From positions 2,006-36,231 of the forward strand of contig MHKD01000014.1 in the NCBI GenBank assembly GCA_001818775.1: DNA of 34,226 bases. Direction: 5' to 3'. Within the stretch, counting starts at the first letter, position 1. Each line of letters starts with the position of its first letter. The DNA comes from Candidatus Kerfeldbacteria bacterium RIFCSPHIGHO2_12_FULL_48_17. Its GTDB lineage: Bacteria; Patescibacteriota; Patescibacteriia; HO2-48-17. Made by a program: the position numbers and the translations under genes. The notes beneath the pieces were generated by a model that ran no database searches, was not told the origin of the DNA, and was given only the letters and a program-made list of their open reading frames with translations. Shown here in pieces: positions 17,731 to 25,617 of the stretch.

Positions 17731-18611
17731 CGCAGGAACAAATAAAAATAATACCAAGAAATCTCATTTACCTTATAGCACTCTCCCTTGTTATCGCGGG
17801 TGTGATACTCCTGTATTTTAATATTGACACACTGCTTGCCGAACATCGGACGCTCAAAAGCGAAACAAGCGCCAAGTCCAGTGAGAAAGTCGTAAAGGAT
17901 TTTGAAGAACAAAATATTTATACACCGGGATTTGCGGAACTCGAAGAATACGAGCCAAACCAGGCAACCACGCAAAGTGGTGTTCAACCGTACAGCAACA
18001 AGGTGCCAAACGCGCCGACCGATATTGCTGTGAAGGATCCGGGCCTGGGCACGGCCGTGATTGTCACCTGGCACGATCCCCAACCGGCCACGGGTATGCT
18101 GCGCGTCTATCGGTCATCGGCGAAAAGCCAGATAGGCAAGGAAATAGGCACCGTGAACTATGGCGAAGAGTTTTATTATGACGCCACCGTAAAACCCGAC
18201 GAAACCTATTATTACATCGTGCGCGCCGTTCTTGGTTCAAAAACAGACGAGCAAGAATCGAAGAATCAGGATCAGGTCAGTATAACGCCGAAAGACACGA
18301 CTCCGGCGCCGGCACCGACGGATATCGAGATCGCCAACAGCGGCGATGGCGCTTCGGTCACCATCACCTGGAAAAATCCTCAGGCGGATGATTTTGCTGC
18401 CATAAAAATTTACCGTTCCGAAGAAATCGGCATCCTGGGTAAAGTCATCGAGAGCAACAATGTCGAGGAAAAATTCAAAGATACGGGTCTGGAGCCGGGA
18501 GTGGATTATTATTACACCGTTACGGCACTCGATAAAAAAGGCAACGAATCAAGCACAAAATTGGCTTTTCCAGCGACGGGTAGAGAGAATCCTTTTGTAG
18601 CCGCTGAATAG
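17727..18611 (+). CDS. Membrane-anchored protein with two FnIII domains, in the pilP position
   Basis: The 294-aa product has a TM at about 12-31 and a helical/linker stretch to residue 92. Two fibronectin type III domains follow (about 93-189 and 195-287), each with the 'P.AP.DI......TAVIVTW..P' opening and 'Y.VRA'/'YTVTALD..GNES' ending. The C-terminus is GRENPFVAAE. In Gram-negative pil operons this slot is pilP, which links PilNO to the PilQ secretin. Neither PilP nor a secretin is seen here. I infer that this protein takes the place of PilP at the monoderm envelope, perhaps as a collar for the pilus or a cell-wall contact. It overlaps pilO by ATGA. Confidence 0.85.
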   Translation: MTQEQIKIIPRNLIYLIALSLVIAGVILLYFNIDTLLAEHRTLKSETSAKSSEKVVKDFEEQNIYTPGFAELEEYEPNQATTQSGVQPYSNKVPNAPTDIAVKDPGLGTAVIVTWHDPQPATGMLRVYRSSAKSQIGKEIGTVNYGEEFYYDATVKPDETYYYIVRAVLGSKTDEQESKNQDQVSITPKDTTPAPAPTDIEIANSGDGASVTITWKNPQADDFAAIKIYRSEEIGILGKVIESNNVEEKFKDTGLEPGVDYYYTVTALDKKGNESSTKLAFPATGRENPFVAAE

Positions 18612-18639
18612 CTGAATAAAAGTGTTTTAACATCGACCC

Positions 18640-20397
18640 ATGCGCAAGGATGATCAACAACTCATCAAGGAAATCATTGAGAAAAACAACCTCCTGAGCG
18701 CGGAACAGATGGCGCAACTTGAAACGGAACAAAAAAACACCGGAAAAAATTACATCGACATCATCGAGGAAAAAAAACTCATTCCTGAAGAGATATTCAC
18801 CAAAATAAAAAGTAAGGTGTACAATGTTCCATTTGCTGATCTGAGGGGAAAAAAGATAACCTCGGAGCTTTTGGCTTTGGTGCCGGAAGAAATCGCAAAA
18901 AATTATGAGATGATAGCGTTTAAAAAAGTCGGAGACGAAGTCGGTATGGCGATGGCCAATCCGCAGAATTTTCTCGCCATCTCAGCGCTGGATTTTATCG
19001 CCAGAAAAAACAAGGTGCGCTTCAGTTTTTTCATTACGACGAGAACGGACATTCAAAATGCACTCCGCCACTACGAAAATCTAAAAGAACAGGTGAAAGC
19101 GGCCATGAGCAGCGCCGCCGCCGACACCGATCAAACTGCGACAACCGAATTGCCGGCAGCCGCCGAATCAGGCCTGGACGTCCAACAGGCCGTAAAAACA
19201 GCCCCGGTTTCAAAAATGGTGAATGTGATTCTTCGCAATGCCATTGATGGCAAGGCATCGGATATTCACATTGAACCGGTGGGGCAGGAAACCCGGGTCC
19301 GTTACCGCGTTGACGGTGAACTCCATACATCCATCGTGCTGCCAAAAAATGTGCACAACGCCATCGTGGCGCGCATAAAAGTTCTGGCAAATCTCAAACT
19401 CGATGAAACGCGTCTGCCGCAGGACGGCCGGTTCCGCGTGAATATGGACGATCGCAACGTTGATTTCCGCGTTTCCAGCATGCCGCTGTTTGATGAGGAA
19501 AAGGTGGTCATCCGTATTCTCGATAATTCGGCAAATATTCAGGACCTCGCCAAACTTGGTTTTTCCGGCCGCAATCTCGATCTCATCACCCGCTACATAA
19601 CGCAGCCCAACGGCATGTTTCTTGTCACGGGCCCGACCGGTTCCGGAAAATCCACAACCCTGTACGCGCTTCTGAATCTCCTTAATAAAGAAGGCGTCAA
19701 TATCATAACCCTCGAAGACCCGATTGAATACTACATCCCCGGCGTCAATCAAACCCAGATCAGGCCGGAAATTGATCTGACCTTTGCTCGCGGGCTGCGC
19801 TCCATTTTGCGCCAGGACCCTGATGTGATCATGGTCGGTGAAATACGCGACAACGAAACGGCCGAACTGGCTGTGCACGCCAGTCTGACCGGCCACATCG
19901 TTCTGTCCACCCTCCACACCAACGATGCCAGCGGCGCCATCCCCAGACTCATGGACATGAAAGTTGAGCCGTTTCTGGTGTCTTCGGCACTGAACATAAT
20001 AGTTGCTCAGAGGCTGGTGCGCATGGTCTGTCAGTACTGCCGCGAAGAAGTCAGGCTTGCGCCAGGCGTTCGGGCTGAAATGGAAAAGGAACTGGCCACC
20101 CTGCCGGCGAACACGCTGCCCGAAAACCTGAGGAAAGGGGAAGCGAAATTCTACCGTGGTCGCACATGTTCACGCTGTGAAAATTCCGGATATAAAGGGC
20201 GAATCGCCATTGTGGAAGTTTTGGAGGTAAACGATCGGGTCAAGCAGATGATTATTGATGGCGGAGTAAAGAATAATGATGAGATGGCGGCGGAAATAAA
20301 GCAGCAACAGATGATTTCCATGAAAGCCGACGGCATACTAAAGGCAATGGCGGCCCTGACAACAGTAGAAGAAGTATTTAGCGTCACTAAAGAATAA
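18640..20397 (+). CDS. pilB: Type IV pilus assembly ATPase PilB
   Basis: The 585-aa product is a complete GspE/PilB extension ATPase. Its MshEN-like N-terminal domain (about 1-150) has 'LIPEEIFTKI' and 'GVGMAMANPQN'-like signatures. All catalytic boxes are intact: Walker A GPTGSGKS (K337), the Asp box LEDPIEYY, Walker B with GEIRD (E401), and the His box STLHTND. The C-terminal zinc tetracysteine is CQYC (464-467) plus CSRC (510-513). PilB drives polymerisation of pilin at the cytoplasmic face through PilC. It starts 28 bp after the FnIII gene and is followed 3 bp later by a receiver protein. This intact set contrasts sharply with the PilT-like protein downstream. Confidence 0.97.
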   Translation: MRKDDQQLIKEIIEKNNLLSAEQMAQLETEQKNTGKNYIDIIEEKKLIPEEIFTKIKSKVYNVPFADLRGKKITSELLALVPEEIAKNYEMIAFKKVGDEVGMAMANPQNFLAISALDFIARKNKVRFSFFITTRTDIQNALRHYENLKEQVKAAMSSAAADTDQTATTELPAAAESGLDVQQAVKTAPVSKMVNVILRNAIDGKASDIHIEPVGQETRVRYRVDGELHTSIVLPKNVHNAIVARIKVLANLKLDETRLPQDGRFRVNMDDRNVDFRVSSMPLFDEEKVVIRILDNSANIQDLAKLGFSGRNLDLITRYITQPNGMFLVTGPTGSGKSTTLYALLNLLNKEGVNIITLEDPIEYYIPGVNQTQIRPEIDLTFARGLRSILRQDPDVIMVGEIRDNETAELAVHASLTGHIVLSTLHTNDASGAIPRLMDMKVEPFLVSSALNIIVAQRLVRMVCQYCREEVRLAPGVRAEMEKELATLPANTLPENLRKGEAKFYRGRTCSRCENSGYKGRIAIVEVLEVNDRVKQMIIDGGVKNNDEMAAEIKQQQMISMKADGILKAMAALTTVEEVFSVTKE

Positions 20398-20400
20398 TCT

Positions 20401-20781
20401 ATGGCACTTGGCATTGACAGTAAAAAAATTTTAATCGCGGAAGATGACAATTTTCTGCGCGGTATGTACCAATCGAAACTGGAAATGGAGGGTTTTCTGG
20501 TTGACAGTGCGGAAAACGGCAAACAGGCCCTGAAAGCGGTGGAAAAAAATCCACCCGATCTGATCCTGCTTGATATTCTCATGCCCGTAATGAACGGATT
20601 TGAATTTTTGCGCCAACTCCAGGCATCAAAGAAATACCGGAAAATACCCGTTATTTTACTGACGAATTTGAGCGGCAAAGAGGATGTTGACAAAGGCATT
20701 CAGCTCGGAGCCAAAGATTATCTGGTCAAGGTCCACTTTACTCCGGAAGAAGTCATCAAAAAAATAAAAGAGCACATATAA
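20401..20781 (+). CDS. Stand-alone response regulator receiver in the pil operon
   Basis: The 126-aa product is a CheY-like receiver with no output domain. Acidic pocket D15/D16, phospho-acceptor D58 in LLDILMP, T88 in 'VILLTNL' and K110 in 'DYLVK' are all present, so phosphorylation should be possible. It lies 3 bp after pilB and 2 bp before the PilT-like gene, so it is made with the motor proteins and probably acts by protein contact, as PilG/PilH-type receivers do in other bacteria. No kinase is encoded in the window. It resembles the receiver at 33025-33399, including the unusual 'LLTNL...EDV' segment. Confidence 0.93.
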   Translation: MALGIDSKKILIAEDDNFLRGMYQSKLEMEGFLVDSAENGKQALKAVEKNPPDLILLDILMPVMNGFEFLRQLQASKKYRKIPVILLTNLSGKEDVDKGIQLGAKDYLVKVHFTPEEVIKKIKEHI

Positions 20782-20783
20782 GT

Positions 20784-21857
20784 ATGGGGTTTTCAACGGA
20801 ACAACTCGTCATGCAGCGTTTGCTGTCAACCATGGCGCAGAAGCAGGCGTCTGATTTGCATTTGTCGGTGGGAAATTCACCGACGCTGCGCATAAACGGG
20901 CAGCTCTTGGCACTTAACGAAGAGCCGATTTTGCAGACCGAATTTGTGAAGAAACTGGCCGAAAGTATTTTAAGCGTGGAGCAAAAACAGGTGCTCGAAA
21001 AAGTCAGGGAAATAACAATCTCGCATAATTTTTTGGGAAAGGTGCGCTTTCGCGTGCATGTTTTTTACCAGCAGGGATTCATTTCCCTGTCTCTGCGCCA
21101 GATAAAAGACAAGGTTCCAAGTTTTCAGGAACTTGGATTGCCTCCAGAATTCATCCATTTTGTGAATCTGCCGCGCTGCTTTGTTATCGTTACCGGCGCG
21201 TTCGGATCCGGCCGGACAACAACCCTGTCCGCGCTCGTGGGCGCCATGAACGCAACGCACGCTTATCACGTCGTCACGCTGGAAAAACCGATTGAGCAGA
21301 TTTTCATCGACAATAAAAGCCTGATTGAGCAGCGTGAAATTGGCAAAGACACTCCCACATTTGTGTCCGGACTCAACTCCGTGCTCAACGAAGACATAAA
21401 CTGCGTCATGATTTCGGATATTCCCGACGGTGATACGATAATGAAACTTTTGGAAGTGGCAGAGTCGGGAAAAATAGTGTATGCTGGTTTAAGCGCGCCG
21501 AATGTTATTTCCGCGCTCGAAAATCTCATCAACAGTGTTTCTCCTGATGAAGAAGAACAGCTGCGCTCCAAGCTCGCCAGAAATCTCACCAGTATCATCG
21601 CGCTGAAACTCATACCCAGCAGCAACAGCGGCGTGGTGCCGGCGATCGAAATGCTCACACCGGATGATACATCAAGGAACAGCATCCGGGAAGGTTCCTT
21701 CAATCAGCTGCGCGACATACTTGAACATTCCCGCACGGCCGGAACGCAATCATTTGACAGGGCATTAGTCGCACTCATTCAGCAAAGAAAGATTTCAGTC
21801 GAAAAAGCGATTGAACACGCGACCGATCCAAGATTTATACAAAGTAATCTAGCCTAA
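20784..21857 (+). CDS. PilT-like protein with degenerate ATPase motifs
   Basis: The 357-aa product aligns by eye to PilT/PilU over its whole length: N-terminal 'MAQKQASDLHLSVG..P.LRINGQL', a Walker-like loop, and a C-terminal helical domain ending in 'FDRALVALIQQRKIS.E.A..HA.DP..'. Every catalytic box is altered. Walker A reads GAFGSGRT (138-145), with R144 for Lys. The Asp box reads LEKP (166-169), with K168 for Asp. The Walker B region reads VMISDIPD (209-216 region), with D212 for the usual GE Glu and P214 for Arg. The His box AGLSAPN (234-240) has S237 for His. It is probably unable to power retraction, and could be a structural or regulatory subunit. The frame is intact throughout, which argues against a decaying pseudogene. 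Confidence 0.85.
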   Translation: MGFSTEQLVMQRLLSTMAQKQASDLHLSVGNSPTLRINGQLLALNEEPILQTEFVKKLAESILSVEQKQVLEKVREITISHNFLGKVRFRVHVFYQQGFISLSLRQIKDKVPSFQELGLPPEFIHFVNLPRCFVIVTGAFGSGRTTTLSALVGAMNATHAYHVVTLEKPIEQIFIDNKSLIEQREIGKDTPTFVSGLNSVLNEDINCVMISDIPDGDTIMKLLEVAESGKIVYAGLSAPNVISALENLINSVSPDEEEQLRSKLARNLTSIIALKLIPSSNSGVVPAIEMLTPDDTSRNSIREGSFNQLRDILEHSRTAGTQSFDRALVALIQQRKISVEKAIEHATDPRFIQSNLA

Positions 21858-21862
21858 CACCC

Positions 21863-23074
21863 ATGTCAGTATTCAATTACCGGGCCCAAAGTAAGCGCAA
21901 CGGAAAAATCGTCACCGGAAATATTGAAGCGATTTCGGAATCCGCGGCGCAGATGGCGCTGGAACAAAACGAACTGACCGTCATCTCAATCACGCGAAAA
22001 AGAGAAGGCGCGTTTTACGAAAAGTCCATCAACGTGTTTGAAAGGGTGCCTTACCGCGAGGTTGTTATTTTTCTGAGACAGCTGGCCGTGATGATTGAAG
22101 GCGGTGTGCCGATCGTCCGCGCCCTGAAACTCATAGCTGACCAGGAAAGGCGCGAATACCTGGCCATGATTGTTCAGGATGTCGCCGAAGAAGTGAACAG
22201 CGGCGTCAGACTTTCCAAGGCCATGCAAAAGTGGCCAAAGGTGTTTGATGAGTTTTTTGTGCAAATGGTGAAATCCGGTGAAACCACCGGTAAACTCGAT
22301 GAAGTGCTCACCTACCTGGCTGACCAAAAAGAAAAGGATTACAGCGTTGTAAGCCGAATCAAGGGCGCGATGATATACCCGGCTTTTATCCTGGTTGGAT
22401 TGGTGGCCGTGGGAGCGCTGATGATGGTATATGTGATACCAAAACTCACTGAGGTATTGGAAAGCAGCGGTCAGGCCTTACCCTGGTCAACACGAACGCT
22501 GATCGCCGTCAGTAATTTTGCCAGCAATAATTGGTGGTGGATTATTATTGTGCTCGTGATCGGCGGATTGCTGGTGCGCTGGTACTATGGAACCAAACCC
22601 GGCAAGGCGCAGATGGATTTTTGGGTGACAATAATTCCGATTTTCGGAAAAATTTTTCAAAAAATTTATCTGACGCGTTTTGCCTACAGTTTATCGACGC
22701 TGTTGAAAAGCGGGGTTCCGGTGACGCAGGCATTGACGATTACCGGTGACGTTGTCGGTAACGCCTTTTACAAGAACATCATTGAGGAAACGCGCGTGGC
22801 CGTATCCGGTGGGAAATCAATCGCCACCGTCTTTGAATCCAATCATCATCTTCCGCAGGTGGTCAGTCAGATGATGCGTGTCGGTGAAGAAACCGGCCGT
22901 CTTGATAAGATTCTCACGAAACTCGGCAATTTTTATGAAAGGGAAGTGGAAACACTGACGCAGGCGCTGATCAACCTGATCGAACCGATTATCATTCTGC
23001 TTCTGGGTGTTGCGGTGGCCGTGTTCATTAGCGCCATTCTCCTGCCGATTTACAATCTTTCTGCAACGGTTTAA
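21863..23074 (+). CDS. pilC: Type IV pilus inner-membrane platform protein PilC
   Basis: The 403-aa product has two T2SSF domains (about 65-190 and 268-390) with the typical 'F.RQLA.MI.GGVPI..AL' and 'FAYSLSTLLKSGVPVTQALTI' repeats, 'MVK.GE.TGKLDEVL' and 'MMRVGEETGRLDKIL', and three TMs (about 168-192, 218-242 and 372-397). PilC is the membrane platform rotated by PilB during assembly. It is the last gene of the pilM-led operon, 5 bp after the PilT-like gene. Length and motifs are normal. Confidence 0.96.
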   Translation: MSVFNYRAQSKRNGKIVTGNIEAISESAAQMALEQNELTVISITRKREGAFYEKSINVFERVPYREVVIFLRQLAVMIEGGVPIVRALKLIADQERREYLAMIVQDVAEEVNSGVRLSKAMQKWPKVFDEFFVQMVKSGETTGKLDEVLTYLADQKEKDYSVVSRIKGAMIYPAFILVGLVAVGALMMVYVIPKLTEVLESSGQALPWSTRTLIAVSNFASNNWWWIIIVLVIGGLLVRWYYGTKPGKAQMDFWVTIIPIFGKIFQKIYLTRFAYSLSTLLKSGVPVTQALTITGDVVGNAFYKNIIEETRVAVSGGKSIATVFESNHHLPQVVSQMMRVGEETGRLDKILTKLGNFYEREVETLTQALINLIEPIIILLLGVAVAVFISAILLPIYNLSATV

Positions 23075-23097
23075 GAATCTGTTTTAACGCGGAGTTG

Positions 23098-23126
23098 TTG
23101 TTTTTTGCGGCAAAGTATGGTATAAA
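23098..23126 (+). promoter_or_regulatory. Promoter of the major pilin gene
   Basis: TTGTTT (23098-23103), a 17-nt spacer and TATAAA (23121-23126) preceded by TGG (23118-23120) make a good promoter. The start near 23133 gives a leader of about 73 nt. GAAGGGGGTG (23191-23200) provides the strongest Shine-Dalgarno sequence in the window, just before the ATG at 23206, as expected for an abundant pilin. A start at 23095 lies upstream of the promoter and is rejected. Confidence 0.8.
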
Positions 23127-23205
23127 TAAACGAGCTACTCAGAACATATTGAGTGGATATCGTGAACAGGCTCTAATACAAAAATATGAGGAAGGGGGTG
23201 ACAAC

Positions 23206-23712
23206 ATGAGAAAAAATGAAAAGGGTTTTACCCTTATTGAATTACTTGTTGTTATTGCCATTATTGGTTTACTCGCCACTTTGGCGATCGTTTCTCTCAG
23301 AAACGCCCAACAACGCGCCCGCGATACCAAACGTATAACCGATGTTAAATCAATTCAAACGGCGGTTGAACTGTACGCCAGTGAAAATAGCAACGCCTAC
23401 CCATCAGCCGCTACCTGGGCTGCGCTCGAAACAGCCCTGGAGCCGTATATAACCAACCTACCGGTTGATCCGACCAACAGCGGCGCAAGCGCTCGTTATG
23501 TCTATGCTTCAAACGGTGCCGATCAGTATGTGATCGCCACCACGCTTGAAGATCCAGACCAACAAGCACTCGATCAAGACTCGGATGCCAGTGAGATCGT
23601 CGCGCCAGTGAGCGGTGTTGTAGTCTTTGCTGTTTCCGCCGGTTCAGCTCCGGCCGATGACGCAAAGATCGACTGCGCAGACGCAGACAGGGTCTACTGT
23701 TTAGTGGAGTAA
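23206..23712 (+). CDS. pilA: Major type IV pilin (PilA-like)
   Basis: The 168-aa preprotein has leader MRKNEKG, cleavage between G7 and F8, then FTLIELLVVIAIIGLLATLA with Glu at +5: a canonical class III signal. The helix continues into 'RNAQQRARDTKRITDVKSIQTAVELYASENSNAYPS', a common CPR/Gram-positive pilin signature. The C-terminal part has two Cys (C..ADRVYC) near the end that may close a D-region loop. PilD (24239-25006) should process it. It is monocistronic: own promoter at 23098, strong terminator at 23726. The strong ribosome site and isolation suggest it is the major subunit; this is an inference. Confidence 0.94.
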   Translation: MRKNEKGFTLIELLVVIAIIGLLATLAIVSLRNAQQRARDTKRITDVKSIQTAVELYASENSNAYPSAATWAALETALEPYITNLPVDPTNSGASARYVYASNGADQYVIATTLEDPDQQALDQDSDASEIVAPVSGVVVFAVSAGSAPADDAKIDCADADRVYCLVE

Positions 23713-23725
23713 TGAAGCGTGTATG

Positions 23726-23768
23726 AAAAATCAAAAAGCCCCCATCATTTTCGGGGGTTTTTGATTTT
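23726..23768 (+). terminator. Strong intrinsic terminator after pilA
   Basis: AAAATCAAAAAG-CCCCC pairs with GGGGG-TTTTTGATTTT around a short loop (23744-23752), giving a GC core with long A/T arms. It lies 14 bp after the pilin stop. The symmetrical A and T tracts could let it work on both strands. It isolates the pilin gene from the minor-pilin operon. Confidence 0.95.
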
Positions 23769-23806
23769 GGTTGCATACCGAACAAAAAATAGGAACCGCC
23801 GGTTCA

Positions 23807-23835
23807 TTGGGTGAAAGTGCAAAATTTGCTATACT
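23807..23835 (+). promoter_or_regulatory. Promoter of the minor pilin/pilD operon, apparently leaderless
   Basis: TTGGGT (23807-23812), a 17-nt spacer and TGC-TATACT (23827-23835) form an extended -10 promoter. The first ATG is at 23842, only 6 nt after the -10 hexamer, so transcription should begin at or next to the start codon and the mRNA would be leaderless. Confidence 0.75.
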
Positions 23836-23841
23836 ATATTC

Positions 23842-24252
23842 ATGTCATTCACGAAAAAAAAGATAATCATGATTATTATTGCCGGCGTTCTCGCGGCAGT
23901 ACTCGTTGCGCTTTTTGTATGGTTTTTCCGGCGTGAAAACGCCATCGTTCGTGATATGGCCAGATTGGAAGACATCAGAGCGATTCAGTCGGGTTTCGAA
24001 AGGATGATCATTCAGGAAAACAGCTATGAGGCGGCAGCCGTTGGTTGCGGAACGGTAGGGGATGTGGCCAGCGCCTGCGCGCTCGAAAAATATCTTCCCG
24101 ATGTCGCCGCAAGAAAAGACCCCGGCAATTTTCTCTATACCGTGAGCACGGTGCCGACCAAGGACAGTTACGAAATCACCTTTACGCTGGAGCATGGAAA
24201 CGCAACTCTGCCGGCGGGAAAGCATACTGTGAGCGCCAATGGTATTCAATAA
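23842..24252 (+). CDS. Pilin-like membrane protein lacking a prepilin cleavage site
   Basis: The 136-aa product has a basic N-terminus (MSFTKKK), one TM (about 8-29) and then 'IVRDMARLEDIRAIQSGFERMIIQE'. This lines up with 'RARDTKRITDVKSIQTAVELYASE' in the major pilin. The rest (two Cys in 'GCGTVGDVASAC', 'LPDVAARKDPGNFLYTV', 'YEITFTLE') also parallels the pilin head. However, the leader Gly-Phe and Glu at +5 are absent, so PilD should not cut it. It may stay in the membrane as an anchor, cap or assembly chaperone; this is inference. It is the first gene of the pilD/minor-pilin operon and overlaps pilD by 14 bp. Confidence 0.8.
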   Translation: MSFTKKKIIMIIIAGVLAAVLVALFVWFFRRENAIVRDMARLEDIRAIQSGFERMIIQENSYEAAAVGCGTVGDVASACALEKYLPDVAARKDPGNFLYTVSTVPTKDSYEITFTLEHGNATLPAGKHTVSANGIQ

Positions 24253-25006
24253 TTTTTTCAACATAGCATTTTTTGTTTTCGGCGCCTGCGTCGGAAGTTT
24301 CCTGAATGTCGTCGCCCTGCGCCTGCCGCAGAAAAAATCATTTACCTCAGGCAGATCACACTGTCCGCATTGCCACAAAACGCTCAACTGGTATGAGCTG
24401 ATTCCGGTGCTGAGTTTCATCATTCAAGGGGGAAAATGCCGCACCTGTAAAAAACAGTTCAGTTGGCAGTATCCGGCCGTCGAAATCGCAACCGGCATTA
24501 TATTTTTCCTGTGCTGGCGGAATCTTTCGGATAGTGCCGTCGTGTTGACACTGAGTCTCGTTCTCGCCGCTTTACTGATTATCATTTTTCTCATCGATCT
24601 GCGGAAATTTCTCATACTTGATGCGGTAACGCTGCCAGCCGGGGCAGTAGCCTTACTTTTCAGTATAGCCATGGGACGAAGTTGGTTGGAAATTTTGACA
24701 GGCGGTTTGGTCGGCGCAGGATTTTTCTTGATACAATTCGTTCTATCACGCGGAAAGTGGATCGGCGGGGGAGATATTCGCCTTGGTGCGGTTATGGGTC
24801 TGGCTTTAGGTTGGCAGGGATTGTTGATAGCCCTGTTTATCGCGTATATTTGCGGTTCGATCATCGGAATTTTTTTACTGGCGACCAAGAAAATGACGCG
24901 AAAGGATCAACTCCCGTTCGGAACGTTTTTAAGCGCAGCAACCGCGGTGATGATGATATATGGGGCCAGCATAACACAATGGTTCACGCAGCAACTTTTT
25001 CTATAA
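24239..25006 (+). CDS. pilD: Prepilin peptidase PilD (type 4 leader peptidase)
   Basis: The 255-aa polytopic aspartyl protease has the N-terminal methyltransferase-like domain with 'GSFLNVVALRLP' and cysteines C42-x2-C45 and C67-x2-C70, then 'PAVEIATG'. Likely catalytic aspartates are D120 in 'FLIDLRKFLILD' and D179 in GGGDIRLG. It cleaves the Gly-Phe bond in prepilins and N-methylates the new N-terminus, with its active site at the cytoplasmic membrane face. It overlaps the preceding pilin-like gene by 14 bp and is 3 bp ahead of a pseudopilin, so enzyme and substrates are co-expressed. Confidence 0.96.
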   Translation: MVFNNFFNIAFFVFGACVGSFLNVVALRLPQKKSFTSGRSHCPHCHKTLNWYELIPVLSFIIQGGKCRTCKKQFSWQYPAVEIATGIIFFLCWRNLSDSAVVLTLSLVLAALLIIIFLIDLRKFLILDAVTLPAGAVALLFSIAMGRSWLEILTGGLVGAGFFLIQFVLSRGKWIGGGDIRLGAVMGLALGWQGLLIALFIAYICGSIIGIFLLATKKMTRKDQLPFGTFLSAATAVMMIYGASITQWFTQQLFL

Positions 25007-25009
25007 ATT

Positions 25010-25585
25010 ATGAACAGCCACCGCCAAACAACCAAAAACGGATTTACGCTCGTCGAGATTTTGGTGAGTATGTCAATTTTTGTTATTCTCGTGGCACTTG
25101 TCTTTGCCAATTACCGCTATGGAAACAGCGCGCAAAATCTGGAACAGGCGCCCCGTGAGCTGCAGGCCAAACTTCGGTTTGTGCAAAATCTTGCCCTGAC
25201 CGGAAAAGATTACGACGGCACCACGGTTCCACCGGCCTACGGCATACATTTTTCCTATCCGGGGGGCAGCGAATTTATCACGTTTGCCGACACGAATGAC
25301 GATAAGCTCTACATTCAGGGAACCGACACCGTACTTGAAACCATCACCATGCCCAACAAAGTTACGATGACCAGCTGTGAGGAGCCACCGGTCCAGACAT
25401 GTGATACCCAGCAGTCATGCCAATGTGATATCATTTTCACAGCGGGTGATGCCAGTATTTTCATCAAACAGCAACCCGCGGCCGATGCCAACGCAAAAGT
25501 AACATTTGAGAGCGGTGTCACCGGCAAGCAAAAGACGGTCGTTGTCAATGCCCAAAGCGGCATCATCGAGCTCGGCAACGAGTAA
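25010..25585 (+). CDS. GspH/FimT-like minor pseudopilin
   Basis: The 191-aa product has leader MNSHRQTTKNG, then FTLVEILVSMSIFVILVALVF with Glu at +5: a canonical prepilin signal. The helix runs into 'APRELQAKLRFVQNLALTG', typical of GspH/FimT. The globular part has a compact Cys patch (C123, C131, C137, C139) that could form two disulfides. It probably belongs to the tip or priming complex of minor pilins that initiates pilus assembly. It starts 3 bp after pilD. Confidence 0.9.
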   Translation: MNSHRQTTKNGFTLVEILVSMSIFVILVALVFANYRYGNSAQNLEQAPRELQAKLRFVQNLALTGKDYDGTTVPPAYGIHFSYPGGSEFITFADTNDDKLYIQGTDTVLETITMPNKVTMTSCEEPPVQTCDTQQSCQCDIIFTAGDASIFIKQQPAADANAKVTFESGVTGKQKTVVVNAQSGIIELGNE

Positions 25586-25617
25586 CTGTCTAATATCTCT
25601 CTTTTCGCCTCCGAAAA

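Noticed and set aside
19210-19917. 235-codon minus-strand frame opposite pilB
   Set aside because: PilB is unambiguous on the plus strand with all family motifs; the antisense translation has no recognisable features.
20784-21857. PilT-like gene as a frameshifted pseudogene
   Set aside because: A single uninterrupted 357-codon frame with normal N- and C-terminal family segments and tight operon spacing; changes are confined to catalytic boxes.
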